Positions 46,519-55,828 of a stretch of 64,000 nucleotides of DNA are shown here, in pieces (the first letter of the stretch is position 1; every line of letters begins with the position of its first letter). The position numbers were made by a program, and so were the translations under genes. The notes under the pieces were generated by a model. The model had not been told where the DNA came from. It ran no database searches and saw only the letters and a program-made list of their open reading frames with translations. Source of the DNA: an uncultured Bacteroidota bacterium (GTDB taxonomy: Bacteria > Bacteroidota > Bacteroidia > Chitinophagales > Chitinophagaceae). The stretch spans positions 20,492 to 84,491 of the forward strand of contig CAIYUO010000105.1 of NCBI GenBank assembly GCA_903929425.1, given 5' to 3'.

Positions 46519-47655
46519 ATGTATAATGAAACTGAAATTATAAAAGACACTACTGAACTTGGTCCCGATGGGGAACTGGTTATAAACATGGGGCCTCAAC
46601 ACCCTGCAACACATGGTGTATTGCATTTGGTGGTAACACTCAATGGAGAAACGATTAAAAAAATTGAACCCCATTTAGGTTATATCCACCGCTCGATTGA
46701 AAAAATGTGCGAGCGTTTAACTTATCGTCAATTTATTTACGTGACAAGCCGAATGGATTATTTATCGTCTCATATTAATAATACAGCTTGCGCCTTATTG
46801 GTTGAAAAAGGAATGCAAATTGAAGTACCTGAGCGGGCAAAAGTGGTTAGAACTATTTTGAATGAATTAACACGTATTGCTTCTCATGAATTATGGATTG
46901 GAGCCATGGCAATGGACTTAGGTGCATTTACGCCTTTCTTTTATGCCTTTAGAGAACGTGAAATGATTACCGATATCATGGAGGATACTTGTGGTGCTCG
47001 TCTTACTATGAATTATATTGTTCCTGGTGGTTTGATGTATGACATACACCCAGCATTTCAAACTAATGTGAAGGCATTTATAAAACAGTTTAAAGAAAAA
47101 GTAACTGAATACGAGGACTTAGTAACAGGCAACGTGATATTCCAAAGTCGTACAAAAGGCGTTGGTGTGTTGACAGCTGAAGATGCCATCTCCTATGGTT
47201 GTACTGGACCTGTAGCAAGAGCAAGTGGTGTGAGTTGTGATATGAGAAAAATCGCTCCCTATGATGCATACGACCGTGTGGAGTTTGATGAAGTAATTGA
47301 AACTGATGGTGACTCCTTTACTAGATATTTAGTGCGTGTAAAAGAAATGAATCAATCTATTCGCATTATTGAACAATTAATTGACAATATACCTGAAGGA
47401 GAGTTTGTTGGAAAAACTAAGAATGTATTGAAATTAGCTAAGGGTGAATTTTACCAACGAGTTGAAACTGCTCGAGGTGAGTTAGGTGTTTATATTGTAA
47501 GTGAAGGTGGAACCACTCCCTACAGAATTAAATTCCGTTCACCAGGTTTTTCCAACTTATCCGTTTTAAATCATATTTCAAAAGGAAGTATGATTGGAGA
47601 TTTAATGGCCACCATGGGAACCTTAGATTTAGTAATTCCTGACATTGATAGATAA
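46519..47655 (+). CDS. nuoD: NADH-quinone oxidoreductase subunit D
   Basis: 378 residues, normal for a NuoD not fused to NuoC. The 49-kDa family motifs are MGPQHPATHGVLHLVV (about 18-33; His/Thr lining the quinone site), HLGYIHRSIEKM, SRMDYLSSH and the C-terminal GTLDLVIPDIDR. It is followed after only 24 bp by nuoH: the usual nuoE, nuoF and nuoG are absent from this point. Confidence 0.97.
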   Translation: MYNETEIIKDTTELGPDGELVINMGPQHPATHGVLHLVVTLNGETIKKIEPHLGYIHRSIEKMCERLTYRQFIYVTSRMDYLSSHINNTACALLVEKGMQIEVPERAKVVRTILNELTRIASHELWIGAMAMDLGAFTPFFYAFREREMITDIMEDTCGARLTMNYIVPGGLMYDIHPAFQTNVKAFIKQFKEKVTEYEDLVTGNVIFQSRTKGVGVLTAEDAISYGCTGPVARASGVSCDMRKIAPYDAYDRVEFDEVIETDGDSFTRYLVRVKEMNQSIRIIEQLIDNIPEGEFVGKTKNVLKLAKGEFYQRVETARGELGVYIVSEGGTTPYRIKFRSPGFSNLSVLNHISKGSMIGDLMATMGTLDLVIPDIDR

Positions 47656-47679
47656 CATCATACTCATAAAAAGATATAA

Positions 47680-48756
47680 ATGTTAAGTTTAGAAAGTATC
47701 ACAAAAACAACACAGGACTGGTTATTAGCCAAGTTTGATCCAACCATTGCATTGGCCATTGAATGTGTGATTGTGATTTTATTATGTATTACCTTATTTG
47801 CTGTATTGGGATTGGTATTGGTATTATTAGAACGTAAAGTAGCGGCAAGAATACAAATTCGCCTTGGGCCAAATCGTGTAGGACCAGGTGGTATTTTCCA
47901 AACCGCTGCTGATACCTTAAAGCTCATCATGAAGGAAGGCCTAACGCCTGATACTGCCGATAAATTTTTATTTAACCTAGCACCATTTGTCGTGATGATG
48001 GTAGCTATGTTATTATTAGCGCCCATTGCATTTGCAAAAAACTTTCAAATATGGGATATTAATATTGGTGTGTTATATATTTCATCCGTTTCTTCCTTAT
48101 CCGTAATTGGCATATTAATGGCAGGTTGGGCAAGTAATAATAAATATTCCTTATTAGGTGCTATGCGCAGTGGTGCACAAATTGTGAGCTATGAATTATC
48201 AGCAGGCTTTGCAGTATTAACAATTGTTGTACTTACAGGTAGTTTGCAAATTTCTGAAATTGTTGCAGCACAGGAAAATGGATGGTGGTTATTTAAAGGA
48301 CATATACCCGTGGTGATTGCTTTTGTGTTATATATTATTGCGGTCACTGCCGAAACAAATCGTGCTCCATTTGACTTAGCAGAAGCAGAGTCAGAACTAA
48401 CTGCAGGATTTCATACTGAGTATTCAGGAATGAAATTTGCGTTATTCTTTTTAGCTGAGTACATTAACATATTTATTGTGTGTGCCATTGGAGCTACCCT
48501 CTTTTTAGGAGGATGGATGCCGTTTCATATTGGAAGCTGGGAAGCATTTAATCATATCATGGATTATATTCCTTCCAGTATTTGGTTTATGGGAAAAACC
48601 TTTTTCTTGATATTTTTAATTATGTGGTTTAGATGGACTTTCCCTCGTTTGCGTGTTGATCAATTATTAAACTTAGAATGGAAATACTTATTACCTATAA
48701 GCTTGTTTAACCTTTTATTAGTAACCGTGGTGGCAATAATGGGTTGGCATTTTTAA
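47680..48756 (+). CDS. nuoH: NADH-quinone oxidoreductase subunit H
   Basis: 358 residues with about eight transmembrane helices. It provides the quinone entry chamber: LERKVAARIQIRLGPNRVGP (about 50-69), ETNRAPFDLAEAESELTAGF (about 225-244) and MWFRWTFPRLRVDQLL are the conserved loops. Follows nuoD directly, showing the missing nuoEFG block. Confidence 0.97.
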   Translation: MLSLESITKTTQDWLLAKFDPTIALAIECVIVILLCITLFAVLGLVLVLLERKVAARIQIRLGPNRVGPGGIFQTAADTLKLIMKEGLTPDTADKFLFNLAPFVVMMVAMLLLAPIAFAKNFQIWDINIGVLYISSVSSLSVIGILMAGWASNNKYSLLGAMRSGAQIVSYELSAGFAVLTIVVLTGSLQISEIVAAQENGWWLFKGHIPVVIAFVLYIIAVTAETNRAPFDLAEAESELTAGFHTEYSGMKFALFFLAEYINIFIVCAIGATLFLGGWMPFHIGSWEAFNHIMDYIPSSIWFMGKTFFLIFLIMWFRWTFPRLRVDQLLNLEWKYLLPISLFNLLLVTVVAIMGWHF

Positions 48757-48775
48757 ACATTAAATGAATTAGACA

Positions 48776-49252
48776 ATGTTTTTGAAAGACTATATATCCG
48801 ATGTTTACAATGGCGTTGCTTCTCTTTTAAAGGGCATGCGTAAAACAGGATACTATTTTACACATAGTAAAGAAATTATCACAGAGCAATACCCTGATAA
48901 TCGTGCTACTTTAAAGTTAGCCGATCGTTTTAAAGGGGAAGTCGTGATGCCTCACGACGATAATAACGAACACACTTGTACGGGTTGCACTGCCTGTGAA
49001 TTAGCCTGCCCTAATGGAACCATTAAGATTATTACGAAATTCGATATTACACCTGAAGGCAAAAAGAAAAAAGCGATCGATGCTTTTATTTACCGATTAG
49101 AAATGTGCACCCTTTGTAACTTATGTATAACTGCATGTCCTAGTGACGCCATTAAAATGGTGCCTAATTTTGAACATAGTGTTTTTGATAGAAGTAAATT
49201 GACAAAAATTTTAAATAAACCAGGATCTAAAATAAAGGAGGGAATCGAATAA
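48776..49252 (+). CDS. nuoI: NADH-quinone oxidoreductase subunit I
   Basis: 158 residues. Two [4Fe-4S] ferredoxin motifs carry clusters N6a and N6b: CTGCTACELACP (about 63-74) and CTLCNLCITACP (about 108-119). In an 11-subunit complex these would be the most exposed clusters and the likely entry point for electrons from ferredoxin or another donor. Its TAA shares a base with the ATG of nuoJ (TAATG). Confidence 0.96.
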   Translation: MFLKDYISDVYNGVASLLKGMRKTGYYFTHSKEIITEQYPDNRATLKLADRFKGEVVMPHDDNNEHTCTGCTACELACPNGTIKIITKFDITPEGKKKKAIDAFIYRLEMCTLCNLCITACPSDAIKMVPNFEHSVFDRSKLTKILNKPGSKIKEGIE

Positions 49253-49803
49253 TGAACGTCTCATCTATCCTATTTTACGCCATCTCTGCTTTCATATTAG
49301 GCGCAGGGATTTTAGCTGTCACTTCGGTTAAAATATTTCGCGCAGCTATTTGGTTATTGTTTTCTTTAGTGGGAATTGCAGCTTTATACTTTTGGATGCA
49401 GGTAGAATTTATTGCTGCTATTCAAATTGTAGTTTATGTAGGTGGTATTGTTGTATTAATCATCTTTTCTATTTTCTTAACACAGCATTCCGGAAAAGAA
49501 ATGAAAAGTACGCCTCTTAACAAAAAAATATTTTCAGCCTTAGCCGCATTATTTGGAACTGCCTTTGTACATAATTTAATTGTACACTATGATGGATTCG
49601 CGTTTAATTCTGCCGAGCCATTTAACGCCAATGTTGCTAAGATCGGCACACAAATGCTAAGCACTACTTCACACGGTTTTATTTTACCATTTGAAGTGGT
49701 GAGTATGTTATTATTAGCAGCTATGATAGGTTGTATTGTAATTGCCATGCGCCCTGCTCAAACAACTGCTGCAGATACAAATATTTTAAATCATAAGAAT
49801 TAA
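49252..49803 (+). CDS. nuoJ: NADH-quinone oxidoreductase subunit J
   Basis: 183 residues with five transmembrane helices; the conserved third helix is seen in FIAAIQIVVYVGGIVVLIIF (about 60-79). It contributes to the E-channel next to NuoK and NuoH. One-base overlap with nuoI. Confidence 0.95.
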   Translation: MNVSSILFYAISAFILGAGILAVTSVKIFRAAIWLLFSLVGIAALYFWMQVEFIAAIQIVVYVGGIVVLIIFSIFLTQHSGKEMKSTPLNKKIFSALAALFGTAFVHNLIVHYDGFAFNSAEPFNANVAKIGTQMLSTTSHGFILPFEVVSMLLLAAMIGCIVIAMRPAQTTAADTNILNHKN

Positions 49804-49839
49804 AATAAAAGATAAACAAGAAGTAAAGAAAAAATATTT

Positions 49840-50154
49840 ATGCAAGAAATACCATTAACCCAGATACTGTTTGTAAGCACTGCCTTATTTTTCATAGGTA
49901 TGTATGGTTTATTTACAAGACGTAATTTAATTACGATGTTAATGTCTATTGAATTAATGTTAAACAGCGTCAATATTAATTTTGTAGCATTCAATAAATA
50001 TTTGTTTCCAGATAATTTAGATGGAATATTTTTTACTTTATTCATCATCACCATTGCAGCTGCGGAAGCAGCAGTGGCGATAGCCATTATTATTAATTTG
50101 TATCGCAGCCATAACTCAATTGATGTGGACGATGCTAGTGAAATGAAATACTAA
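49840..50154 (+). CDS. nuoK: NADH-quinone oxidoreductase subunit K
   Basis: 104 residues, three transmembrane helices, MrpC-like. Conserved intramembrane Glu residues are in SIELMLNSVNINF (about 36) and ITIAAAEAAVAIAI (about 72), both needed for proton transfer. Normal length. Confidence 0.96.
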   Translation: MQEIPLTQILFVSTALFFIGMYGLFTRRNLITMLMSIELMLNSVNINFVAFNKYLFPDNLDGIFFTLFIITIAAAEAAVAIAIIINLYRSHNSIDVDDASEMKY

Positions 50155-50205
50155 TGAAATCAAATAAATACTAACGTGCACCAGATACGCTAATTAATAC
50201 TTTAC

Positions 50206-52191
50206 ATGATGTCAAACTACTTTTATATACTTTGGATTCCCTTATTACCCCTTATTACCTTTGTGATTTTGGGTTTATTCGGTCGTAAATATTTAGCTGG
50301 CATATCTGGACTGATAGGCACTGGAAGTTTATTGACATCAACCCTACTTTCGTTTGTGGCTGCCAAGCAATACTTTTTTGTAGACGGTAAAGTAAATGGC
50401 GTATTTCAAAAAATAGTAGCCTTTAAATTTACCTGGCTTGAATTTTCGCCCGGCTTATCTATTGATATAGGTATGATAGTAGATCCTATTTCGGTGATGA
50501 TGTTAGTAGTTGTAACCTCGGTTTCATTAATGGTTCATGTTTTTAGTTTAGGATATATGAAAGGCGAAGAGCGTTATGCAACCTATTTTGCTTTCCTATC
50601 CCTTTTCACTTTTTCCATGTTAGGTTTAATTTTATCTTCAAATATTTTCCAAGTATACATGTTTTGGGAATTAGTGGGGGTATCCAGCTTTTTGTTAATC
50701 AGCTATTATTTTAATAAACCTTCTGCAGTGGCAGCAAGTAAAAAAGCATTTATTGTTACCCGCTTTGCTGACCTTGGTTTTTTAATTGGCATATTAATAT
50801 TAGGATATTATGGAGGCACATTGGATATTGGATTATTAATTGAAAGACTTACCACCGCAAGCTCAACACAATTTATTAGCATTACTAGTGCAAGCTTTTT
50901 AGGAGCTAGTATGCTTACCTGGGGTTTAACATTATTATTTATGGGTGGTGCTGGTAAATCAGCTATGTTCCCTTTACATATTTGGTTACCTGATGCAATG
51001 GAAGGACCTACACCCGTTTCTGCATTAATCCATGCAGCAACCATGGTGGTGGCAGGCGTTTATTTAGTAGCAAGAATGTTTCCAGTTTTTTCCATGGATG
51101 AAACTGCATTAAATATTGTTACTTATGTGGGTGCAGCCTCGGCATTATTTGCCGCAGTAATTGCTTGTACCCAAACTGATATTAAACGAGTGTTGGCTTA
51201 TTCCACTATGTCGCAAATTGGATACATGATGTTTGCATTGGGTATTTCAAAAAATGGTGGTGAAGCAGGATTAGGTTATATGGCTTCCATGTTCCATTTA
51301 TTTACACATGCCTTCTTTAAAAGTTTATTATTCTTAGGTGCAGGCTCTGTGATACACATGTTACATAGTAATGAAATGAGAGATATGGGTGGTTTAAGAA
51401 AAATAATGCCAGTTACCCATATTGCTTTTTTAATTGCATGTTTAGCCATTGCAGGAATTCCGCCATTTGCAGGATTCTTTAGTAAGGAAGAAATTTTAAC
51501 AGCCGCCTTTCATGAAAACAAAATTATTTATGGGATTGCCTTATTCACTGCCGCATTAACAAGCTTTTACATGTTCCGTTTATACTTTAATATATTCTGG
51601 AGCAAGGAAGCACCGACGTCAAATCACGCACATATTGAGAACGGACATAACACCCATGATACCCATGATGCACATGATCATCATGGTGAGGGTCCTTGGG
51701 TCATGAAGTTGCCTTTAATCATTTTAGCTGCTTGTGCAGTTGGTGTAGGTTTTATACCTTTCTCGAATTTAGTAACATCGGACGGTAAAGCTTTAGAAAC
51801 ACATATTGATATCGTATTCTCTATTGTACCAGTTGCATTATCGGTATTAGCTATTTTATTAGCCGCTAGTTTCTATAAAAATCAAAATGAAAAATCCGAC
51901 AAAGTAGCAAGTGCATTGGGTGGCTTTTATACCGCAGCACATAAAAAGTTTTATGTAGATGAGGTTTATATTTTTATGACCAAAAAAATAATATTCCCAT
52001 TCATTGGGCAACCTATTGCTTGGGCAGATAGAAATATTGTTGATGGCTTTATGTTATTATTAGCTAAAGTCACCCTAAAAATTTCGGAACTTATTAAAGG
52101 ATTACAATCTGGAAAGGTTCAAAACTATGCTATGTACTTTTTTGGTGGCATCCTCGCCCTTTCTATATTATTTATCTATATCTGGAAATAA
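50206..52191 (+). CDS. nuoL: NADH-quinone oxidoreductase subunit L
   Basis: 661 residues, Mrp-type antiporter-like proton channel at the distal end of the membrane arm, with about 15-16 transmembrane helices and the long lateral helix at the C-terminus. Typical segments: YMFWELVGVSSFLLI (Glu of TM5), LHIWLPDAMEGPTPVSALIH and DIKRVLAYSTMSQIGYM. A His-rich loop of about 25 residues with eight His (around residues 467-492, NHAHIENGHNTHDTHDAHD then HH) is inserted before a later helix. Confidence 0.97.
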   Translation: MMSNYFYILWIPLLPLITFVILGLFGRKYLAGISGLIGTGSLLTSTLLSFVAAKQYFFVDGKVNGVFQKIVAFKFTWLEFSPGLSIDIGMIVDPISVMMLVVVTSVSLMVHVFSLGYMKGEERYATYFAFLSLFTFSMLGLILSSNIFQVYMFWELVGVSSFLLISYYFNKPSAVAASKKAFIVTRFADLGFLIGILILGYYGGTLDIGLLIERLTTASSTQFISITSASFLGASMLTWGLTLLFMGGAGKSAMFPLHIWLPDAMEGPTPVSALIHAATMVVAGVYLVARMFPVFSMDETALNIVTYVGAASALFAAVIACTQTDIKRVLAYSTMSQIGYMMFALGISKNGGEAGLGYMASMFHLFTHAFFKSLLFLGAGSVIHMLHSNEMRDMGGLRKIMPVTHIAFLIACLAIAGIPPFAGFFSKEEILTAAFHENKIIYGIALFTAALTSFYMFRLYFNIFWSKEAPTSNHAHIENGHNTHDTHDAHDHHGEGPWVMKLPLIILAACAVGVGFIPFSNLVTSDGKALETHIDIVFSIVPVALSVLAILLAASFYKNQNEKSDKVASALGGFYTAAHKKFYVDEVYIFMTKKIIFPFIGQPIAWADRNIVDGFMLLLAKVTLKISELIKGLQSGKVQNYAMYFFGGILALSILFIYIWK

Positions 52192-52230
52192 AATTCAAAT
52201 TAATAGTATACCCTAACGATATATAACATT

Positions 52231-53712
52231 ATGAACTTAACATTACTAATATTAATTCCCTTACTTACAGCAGTAATGATACTGTTGGTAAAAGGATTGC
52301 AACAAATAAGAGTGGTAGGCTTAATAGGTGCCGTTGCGCAATTAGGACTTGCAGGATGGTTGTTAAATTCATTTCTTAATGAAAGAGCCGCTGGTAACAA
52401 TGCAACCTATTTATTTGAATCCAATCATACCTGGTTTAAAGCATTAAATATTAATTATCATATAGGTGTTGATGGTATTGCGCTAGCGATGATTTTATTA
52501 ACTTCTTTGATAGTCGTTGCAGGTATTTTAGTTTCTTGGACGATGGATAAATTAAGTAAGGAATACTTTTTCTTATTGATCTTATTGAGTATGGGTGCTT
52601 ATGGATTTTTTATCTCCTTAGATTTATTCACTTTATTCTTTTTCTTAGAAGTAGCGGTGATTCCTAAATTTTTATTAATAGGAATATGGGGAAGTGGTGA
52701 CAAAACAAAGAGTGCTATGAAATTAGCCTTAATGTTAATGGCTGGTTCTGCACTCGTAATGGTGGGGTTGTTTGGCGTGTATTACAACACAAATACTTTT
52801 GATATTGTAAAAATTACGCAACTAGGTATACCAGTGGGTGTACAAAAATTCTTTTTCCCATTTGCTTTTTTAGGTTTTGGTGTATTTGCTGCATTGTTTC
52901 CTTTTCATACCTGGGTACCTGATGGTCACGCCTCCGCACCTACAGCAGCAAGTATGTTTCTTGCAGGTATCTCAATGAAACTAGGCGGATACGGTTGCCT
53001 ACGCATTGCCGCTTTAATGCCTGATGCAGCGCATACGTATTCCTGGATCATTATTTTATTAGCAACCATCGCCATTATATACGGAGCATTTGCAACAATG
53101 ATGCAAACAGATTTAAAATATATTAACGCCTACTCTAGTATTAGTCACTGCGGATTTGTGATTTTAGGAATTGGTATGTTAAATAAAACCTCTATTAATG
53201 GTGCTGTTATTCAAATGGTCTCACACGGATTAATGACTGCCCTATTTTTTGCAGCCATTGGTATGATTTATAGTAGAACACACACAAGAATGGTTGCACA
53301 ATTAGGCGGCTTATTAAAAGCAATGCCATTTATAAGTACGGTTTTTGTAATTGCAGGATTGTGTTCTCTGGGCTTACCTGGATTTAGTGGATTTGTCGCT
53401 GAAATGACCGTATTTATGGGCTCCTGGCAAAATCCCAATAGTGCTTATCGTTTAGCTACGATATTATCTGGGGCTTCCATTGTGGTTACTGCTGTTTATA
53501 TTTTACGAGCAACCGGTCGCGCTATTATGGGGCCCATTAGTGCTGAACATGCATTATTAAAAGATGCTACTTGGAATGAAAAATTAGCAGCCGTATTATT
53601 AATTGCTGGCATTTTGGTAATTGGTTTAGCTCCATTTTTAATTAACCATTTAATTATGCCAAGCACGGATGTAATTATGTTGCAAATGGGTAAAGTAAAC
53701 CTACTTAATTAA
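52231..53712 (+). CDS. nuoM: NADH-quinone oxidoreductase subunit M
   Basis: 493 residues, about 14 transmembrane helices. Antiporter-like subunit: FFLEVAVIPKFLLIGIWG (Glu of TM5), PFHTWVPDGHASAPTAASMF and DLKYINAYSSISHCGFVILG (first and third quarter) are the conserved proton-path motifs. Start 40 bp after nuoL. Confidence 0.97.
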   Translation: MNLTLLILIPLLTAVMILLVKGLQQIRVVGLIGAVAQLGLAGWLLNSFLNERAAGNNATYLFESNHTWFKALNINYHIGVDGIALAMILLTSLIVVAGILVSWTMDKLSKEYFFLLILLSMGAYGFFISLDLFTLFFFLEVAVIPKFLLIGIWGSGDKTKSAMKLALMLMAGSALVMVGLFGVYYNTNTFDIVKITQLGIPVGVQKFFFPFAFLGFGVFAALFPFHTWVPDGHASAPTAASMFLAGISMKLGGYGCLRIAALMPDAAHTYSWIIILLATIAIIYGAFATMMQTDLKYINAYSSISHCGFVILGIGMLNKTSINGAVIQMVSHGLMTALFFAAIGMIYSRTHTRMVAQLGGLLKAMPFISTVFVIAGLCSLGLPGFSGFVAEMTVFMGSWQNPNSAYRLATILSGASIVVTAVYILRATGRAIMGPISAEHALLKDATWNEKLAAVLLIAGILVIGLAPFLINHLIMPSTDVIMLQMGKVNLLN

Positions 53713-53725
53713 TTAGAATCTTAAA

Positions 53726-55138
53726 ATGATGAATTATAATATATTAATACAATTAAGACAGGAGCTGGCGCTTGCCCTACTCATATTTATATTGCTGTTT
53801 ATAAAACTGGGTAAAGATAGAAGTAATGAAAGTATCTTAAACTTTATAAACATGGCATTACTTATTAATTTAGGTGCAGGTTTTTGTTGTCATGAAACAG
53901 GTGAATTATTCAATGGCATGTTTAATACCAATGCGTTAATTGTATTTGAAAAGAATTTATTAAACCTTGCTTTATTCATTATTTCCATGCAATCCTTCGC
54001 GTGGTTAAAAAATAATAAAAACCTTATTGAGTTTTACATACTTACTTTTACTTCCTTAATGGGTATGTTTTTTATGATATCTAGTGGTAATTTATTAATG
54101 TTCTATTTAGGATTGGAAATGTCCACTATTCCATTAGCAGCAGCAGCCAACTTTGATCTAACAAAACGTAAATCATCGGAAGCCGCTATGAAATTAATTT
54201 TATCTTCTGCATTTTCATCCGCCATATTATTGCTAGGTATCTCTTTTTTATATGGCACAACTGGAACCTTGACCTTTTCAATTATTACTGCACATATCAA
54301 TGGTAATCCATTGCAATTGTTTGCCTTTATTTTATTAATCTCTGGATTTGCTTTCAAAATTTCAGCCGTGCCTTTCCACCTATGGACTGCAGACGTTTAT
54401 GAAGGATCACCAGTTGCAGTTACAGCCTTCTTATCCGTTATTTCAAAAGCAGCGGTTTTATTTACTTTAGTGAATTTATTGTACAAAGTATTTACACCTA
54501 TCGCTGACACTTGGTATTTAGTGCTTGTAGTTTTAGCAGCAGTAACTATTTTAATTGGTAATTTATTTGCCCTACGTCAGGATAATTTCAAACGCTTCTT
54601 GGCCTATTCATCTATTGCACAAGTCGGATTTATATTAATTGGTATCTCAGGAAGTTCTCAAGCAGGTTCAGCCTCCTTGATTTATTTTATTTTAATTTAT
54701 ATTTTCTCAAACCTTGCAGCGTTTGGTGTTGTATCAATGGTAAGCGCTTTAACGGGTAAAGAAAATATTTCCGATTTTAACGGTTTTTATAAAACCAACC
54801 CTATGTTATCATGGGTTTTAACGATTGCCTTATTCTCCTTAGCTGGCGTACCTCCAACAGCCGGATTTTTTGGTAAATTATTTTTAATGATGGCGGGAGC
54901 TGCAAAAGGAAATTATGGCATTATTATTTTTGCAGCTTTAAATATGGTTGTTTCATTTTATTATTATTTAAAAGTGGTAAAATCAATTTTCATGGATGAA
55001 AACAACACTCCTTTAGAAAAACTAGAAGTGCCAACCGTTTCAAAAATAGCCATGTATATATGTGTAGTAGGCGTAATTGTAACGGGGCTAGCAAGTGTGG
55101 TATATGATTATATTAACTCATTAAGCTTCGGGCTTTAA
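53726..55138 (+). CDS. nuoN: NADH-quinone oxidoreductase subunit N
   Basis: 470 residues, about 14 transmembrane helices; YLGLEMSTIPLAAAANF (Glu of TM5), FHLWTADVYEGSPVAVTAFL and DNFKRFLAYSSIAQVGFILI are the antiporter motifs. Last complex I gene, 13 bp after nuoM and 11 bp before an unknown gene that seems to belong to the operon. Confidence 0.97.
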   Translation: MMNYNILIQLRQELALALLIFILLFIKLGKDRSNESILNFINMALLINLGAGFCCHETGELFNGMFNTNALIVFEKNLLNLALFIISMQSFAWLKNNKNLIEFYILTFTSLMGMFFMISSGNLLMFYLGLEMSTIPLAAAANFDLTKRKSSEAAMKLILSSAFSSAILLLGISFLYGTTGTLTFSIITAHINGNPLQLFAFILLISGFAFKISAVPFHLWTADVYEGSPVAVTAFLSVISKAAVLFTLVNLLYKVFTPIADTWYLVLVVLAAVTILIGNLFALRQDNFKRFLAYSSIAQVGFILIGISGSSQAGSASLIYFILIYIFSNLAAFGVVSMVSALTGKENISDFNGFYKTNPMLSWVLTIALFSLAGVPPTAGFFGKLFLMMAGAAKGNYGIIIFAALNMVVSFYYYLKVVKSIFMDENNTPLEKLEVPTVSKIAMYICVVGVIVTGLASVVYDYINSLSFGL

Positions 55139-55149
55139 ATAAATATTTT

Positions 55150-55584
55150 ATGGCAATCAATAAGAATCACGAATTTGAAGATTTAGATAATATCAAATGC
55201 TCCATTGTAGAAAAAAACGCTACAGCAAATCGTGTGCAATTTTTGAAGGATTTATTAACCTATAATAAATACCAAGTAGTAGTAGTTGCTAGCCCTACAC
55301 CCAAAGCAGCAGCGGCTCCTGCACCAGCTCCAGTTGCAGATGGAGAAGCTGCGAAAACAGCTGATGAAAGCGGAAAAGTAGCCGAAGTTCATCCCTCTCC
55401 AGAACCTGTTGCTCCAAGCACTTTTACGATTGGAGTTACTGACTTAAGATTTAATCCTACAAATGCAGTTTTTGGTCGCTCTCTACATACACCAGATGGA
55501 CATGTAGTTACATTATCTTATTGGAATCAGGAAGATATAGTCTCGGACGATACCGTTCCTTATTTTGTACATATAAAAAAATAA
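55150..55584 (+). CDS. Unknown protein encoded directly after nuoN
   Basis: 144 residues, no signal peptide or membrane helix. An N-terminal domain (about 1-48, starting MAINKNHEFEDLDNIKCSIV) is joined by an Ala/Pro-rich linker (about 49-90, TPKAAAAPAPAPV) to a C-terminal domain (about 91-144, STFTIGVTDLRFNPTNAVFG and SYWNQEDIVSDDTVPYFVHI). I recognise no family. The 11-bp spacing from nuoN suggests co-transcription with complex I; an assembly factor or accessory subunit is possible but unproven. Confidence 0.75.
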   Translation: MAINKNHEFEDLDNIKCSIVEKNATANRVQFLKDLLTYNKYQVVVVASPTPKAAAAPAPAPVADGEAAKTADESGKVAEVHPSPEPVAPSTFTIGVTDLRFNPTNAVFGRSLHTPDGHVVTLSYWNQEDIVSDDTVPYFVHIKK

Positions 55585-55631
55585 TAGATTTTATTTTATA
55601 ATGTTGTGTACATTTCAAACAATAACTGGGT

Positions 55632-55662
55632 TACCTATTTTAAATTTTAGGATAAATAGGTA
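55632..55662 (+). promoter_or_regulatory. Hairpin upstream of the 34-codon frame
   Basis: Perfect inverted repeat TACCTATTT (55632-55640) and AAATAGGTA (55654-55662), loop of 13 A/T-rich bases. The last base of the right arm is the A of the small frame's ATG. It could mask translation of that frame or be the end signal of the nuo operon; it lacks a T tail, which weighs against a terminator. Confidence 0.4.
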
Positions 55663-55766
55663 TGAAAGCAATTATATATCGCCTTTTAGCGCAATTAAGA
55701 CAATCACTTTTAGCAAACTTTGGTTCAGTAATACCAGTTAAACTTTGGAATAGAGGTCCATTCTAA
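55662..55766 (+). CDS. Possible 34-residue peptide gene
   Basis: ATG at 55662 to TAA at 55764-55766. The product starts MKAIIYRLLAQLRQSLLANF and ends VIPVKLWNRGPF. The N-terminal 20 residues would form a cationic amphipathic helix (Lys, three Arg, many Leu/Ile/Ala), followed by a Gly/Pro-rich tail. It sits in a 244-bp gap between the nuo operon and a convergent gene, with a hairpin just before the ATG and another just after the stop. I know no family for it; coding status rests on composition and position only. Confidence 0.4.
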   Translation: MKAIIYRLLAQLRQSLLANFGSVIPVKLWNRGPF

Positions 55767-55767
55767 A

Positions 55768-55802
55768 TTATAAATGCCAACCTTTTGGGTCAGCATTTAT
55801 AA
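55768..55802 (+). terminator. Probable terminator after the 34-codon frame
   Basis: Stem TTATAAATGC (55768-55777) with GCATTTATAA (55793-55802), interrupted by a CA/CA mismatch and closed by a short ACC/GGT inner stem. It lies two bases after the small frame's stop and between two convergent units, so it may serve both directions. The T tail is weak in each direction. Confidence 0.5.
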
Positions 55803-55828
55803 ATTTTAAAGAAGAAATTTAAGATACA

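Noticed and set aside
47664..48026. 120-codon open frame antisense to nuoH
   Set aside because: Asn/Thr/Ile-rich shadow of conserved nuoH transmembrane segments.
51600..51690. Tandem repeat or CRISPR-like array in nuoL
   Set aside because: The repeated CAT/CAC pattern comes from His codons of a His-rich loop, with no spacer-repeat structure. No CRISPR array was found anywhere in the window.
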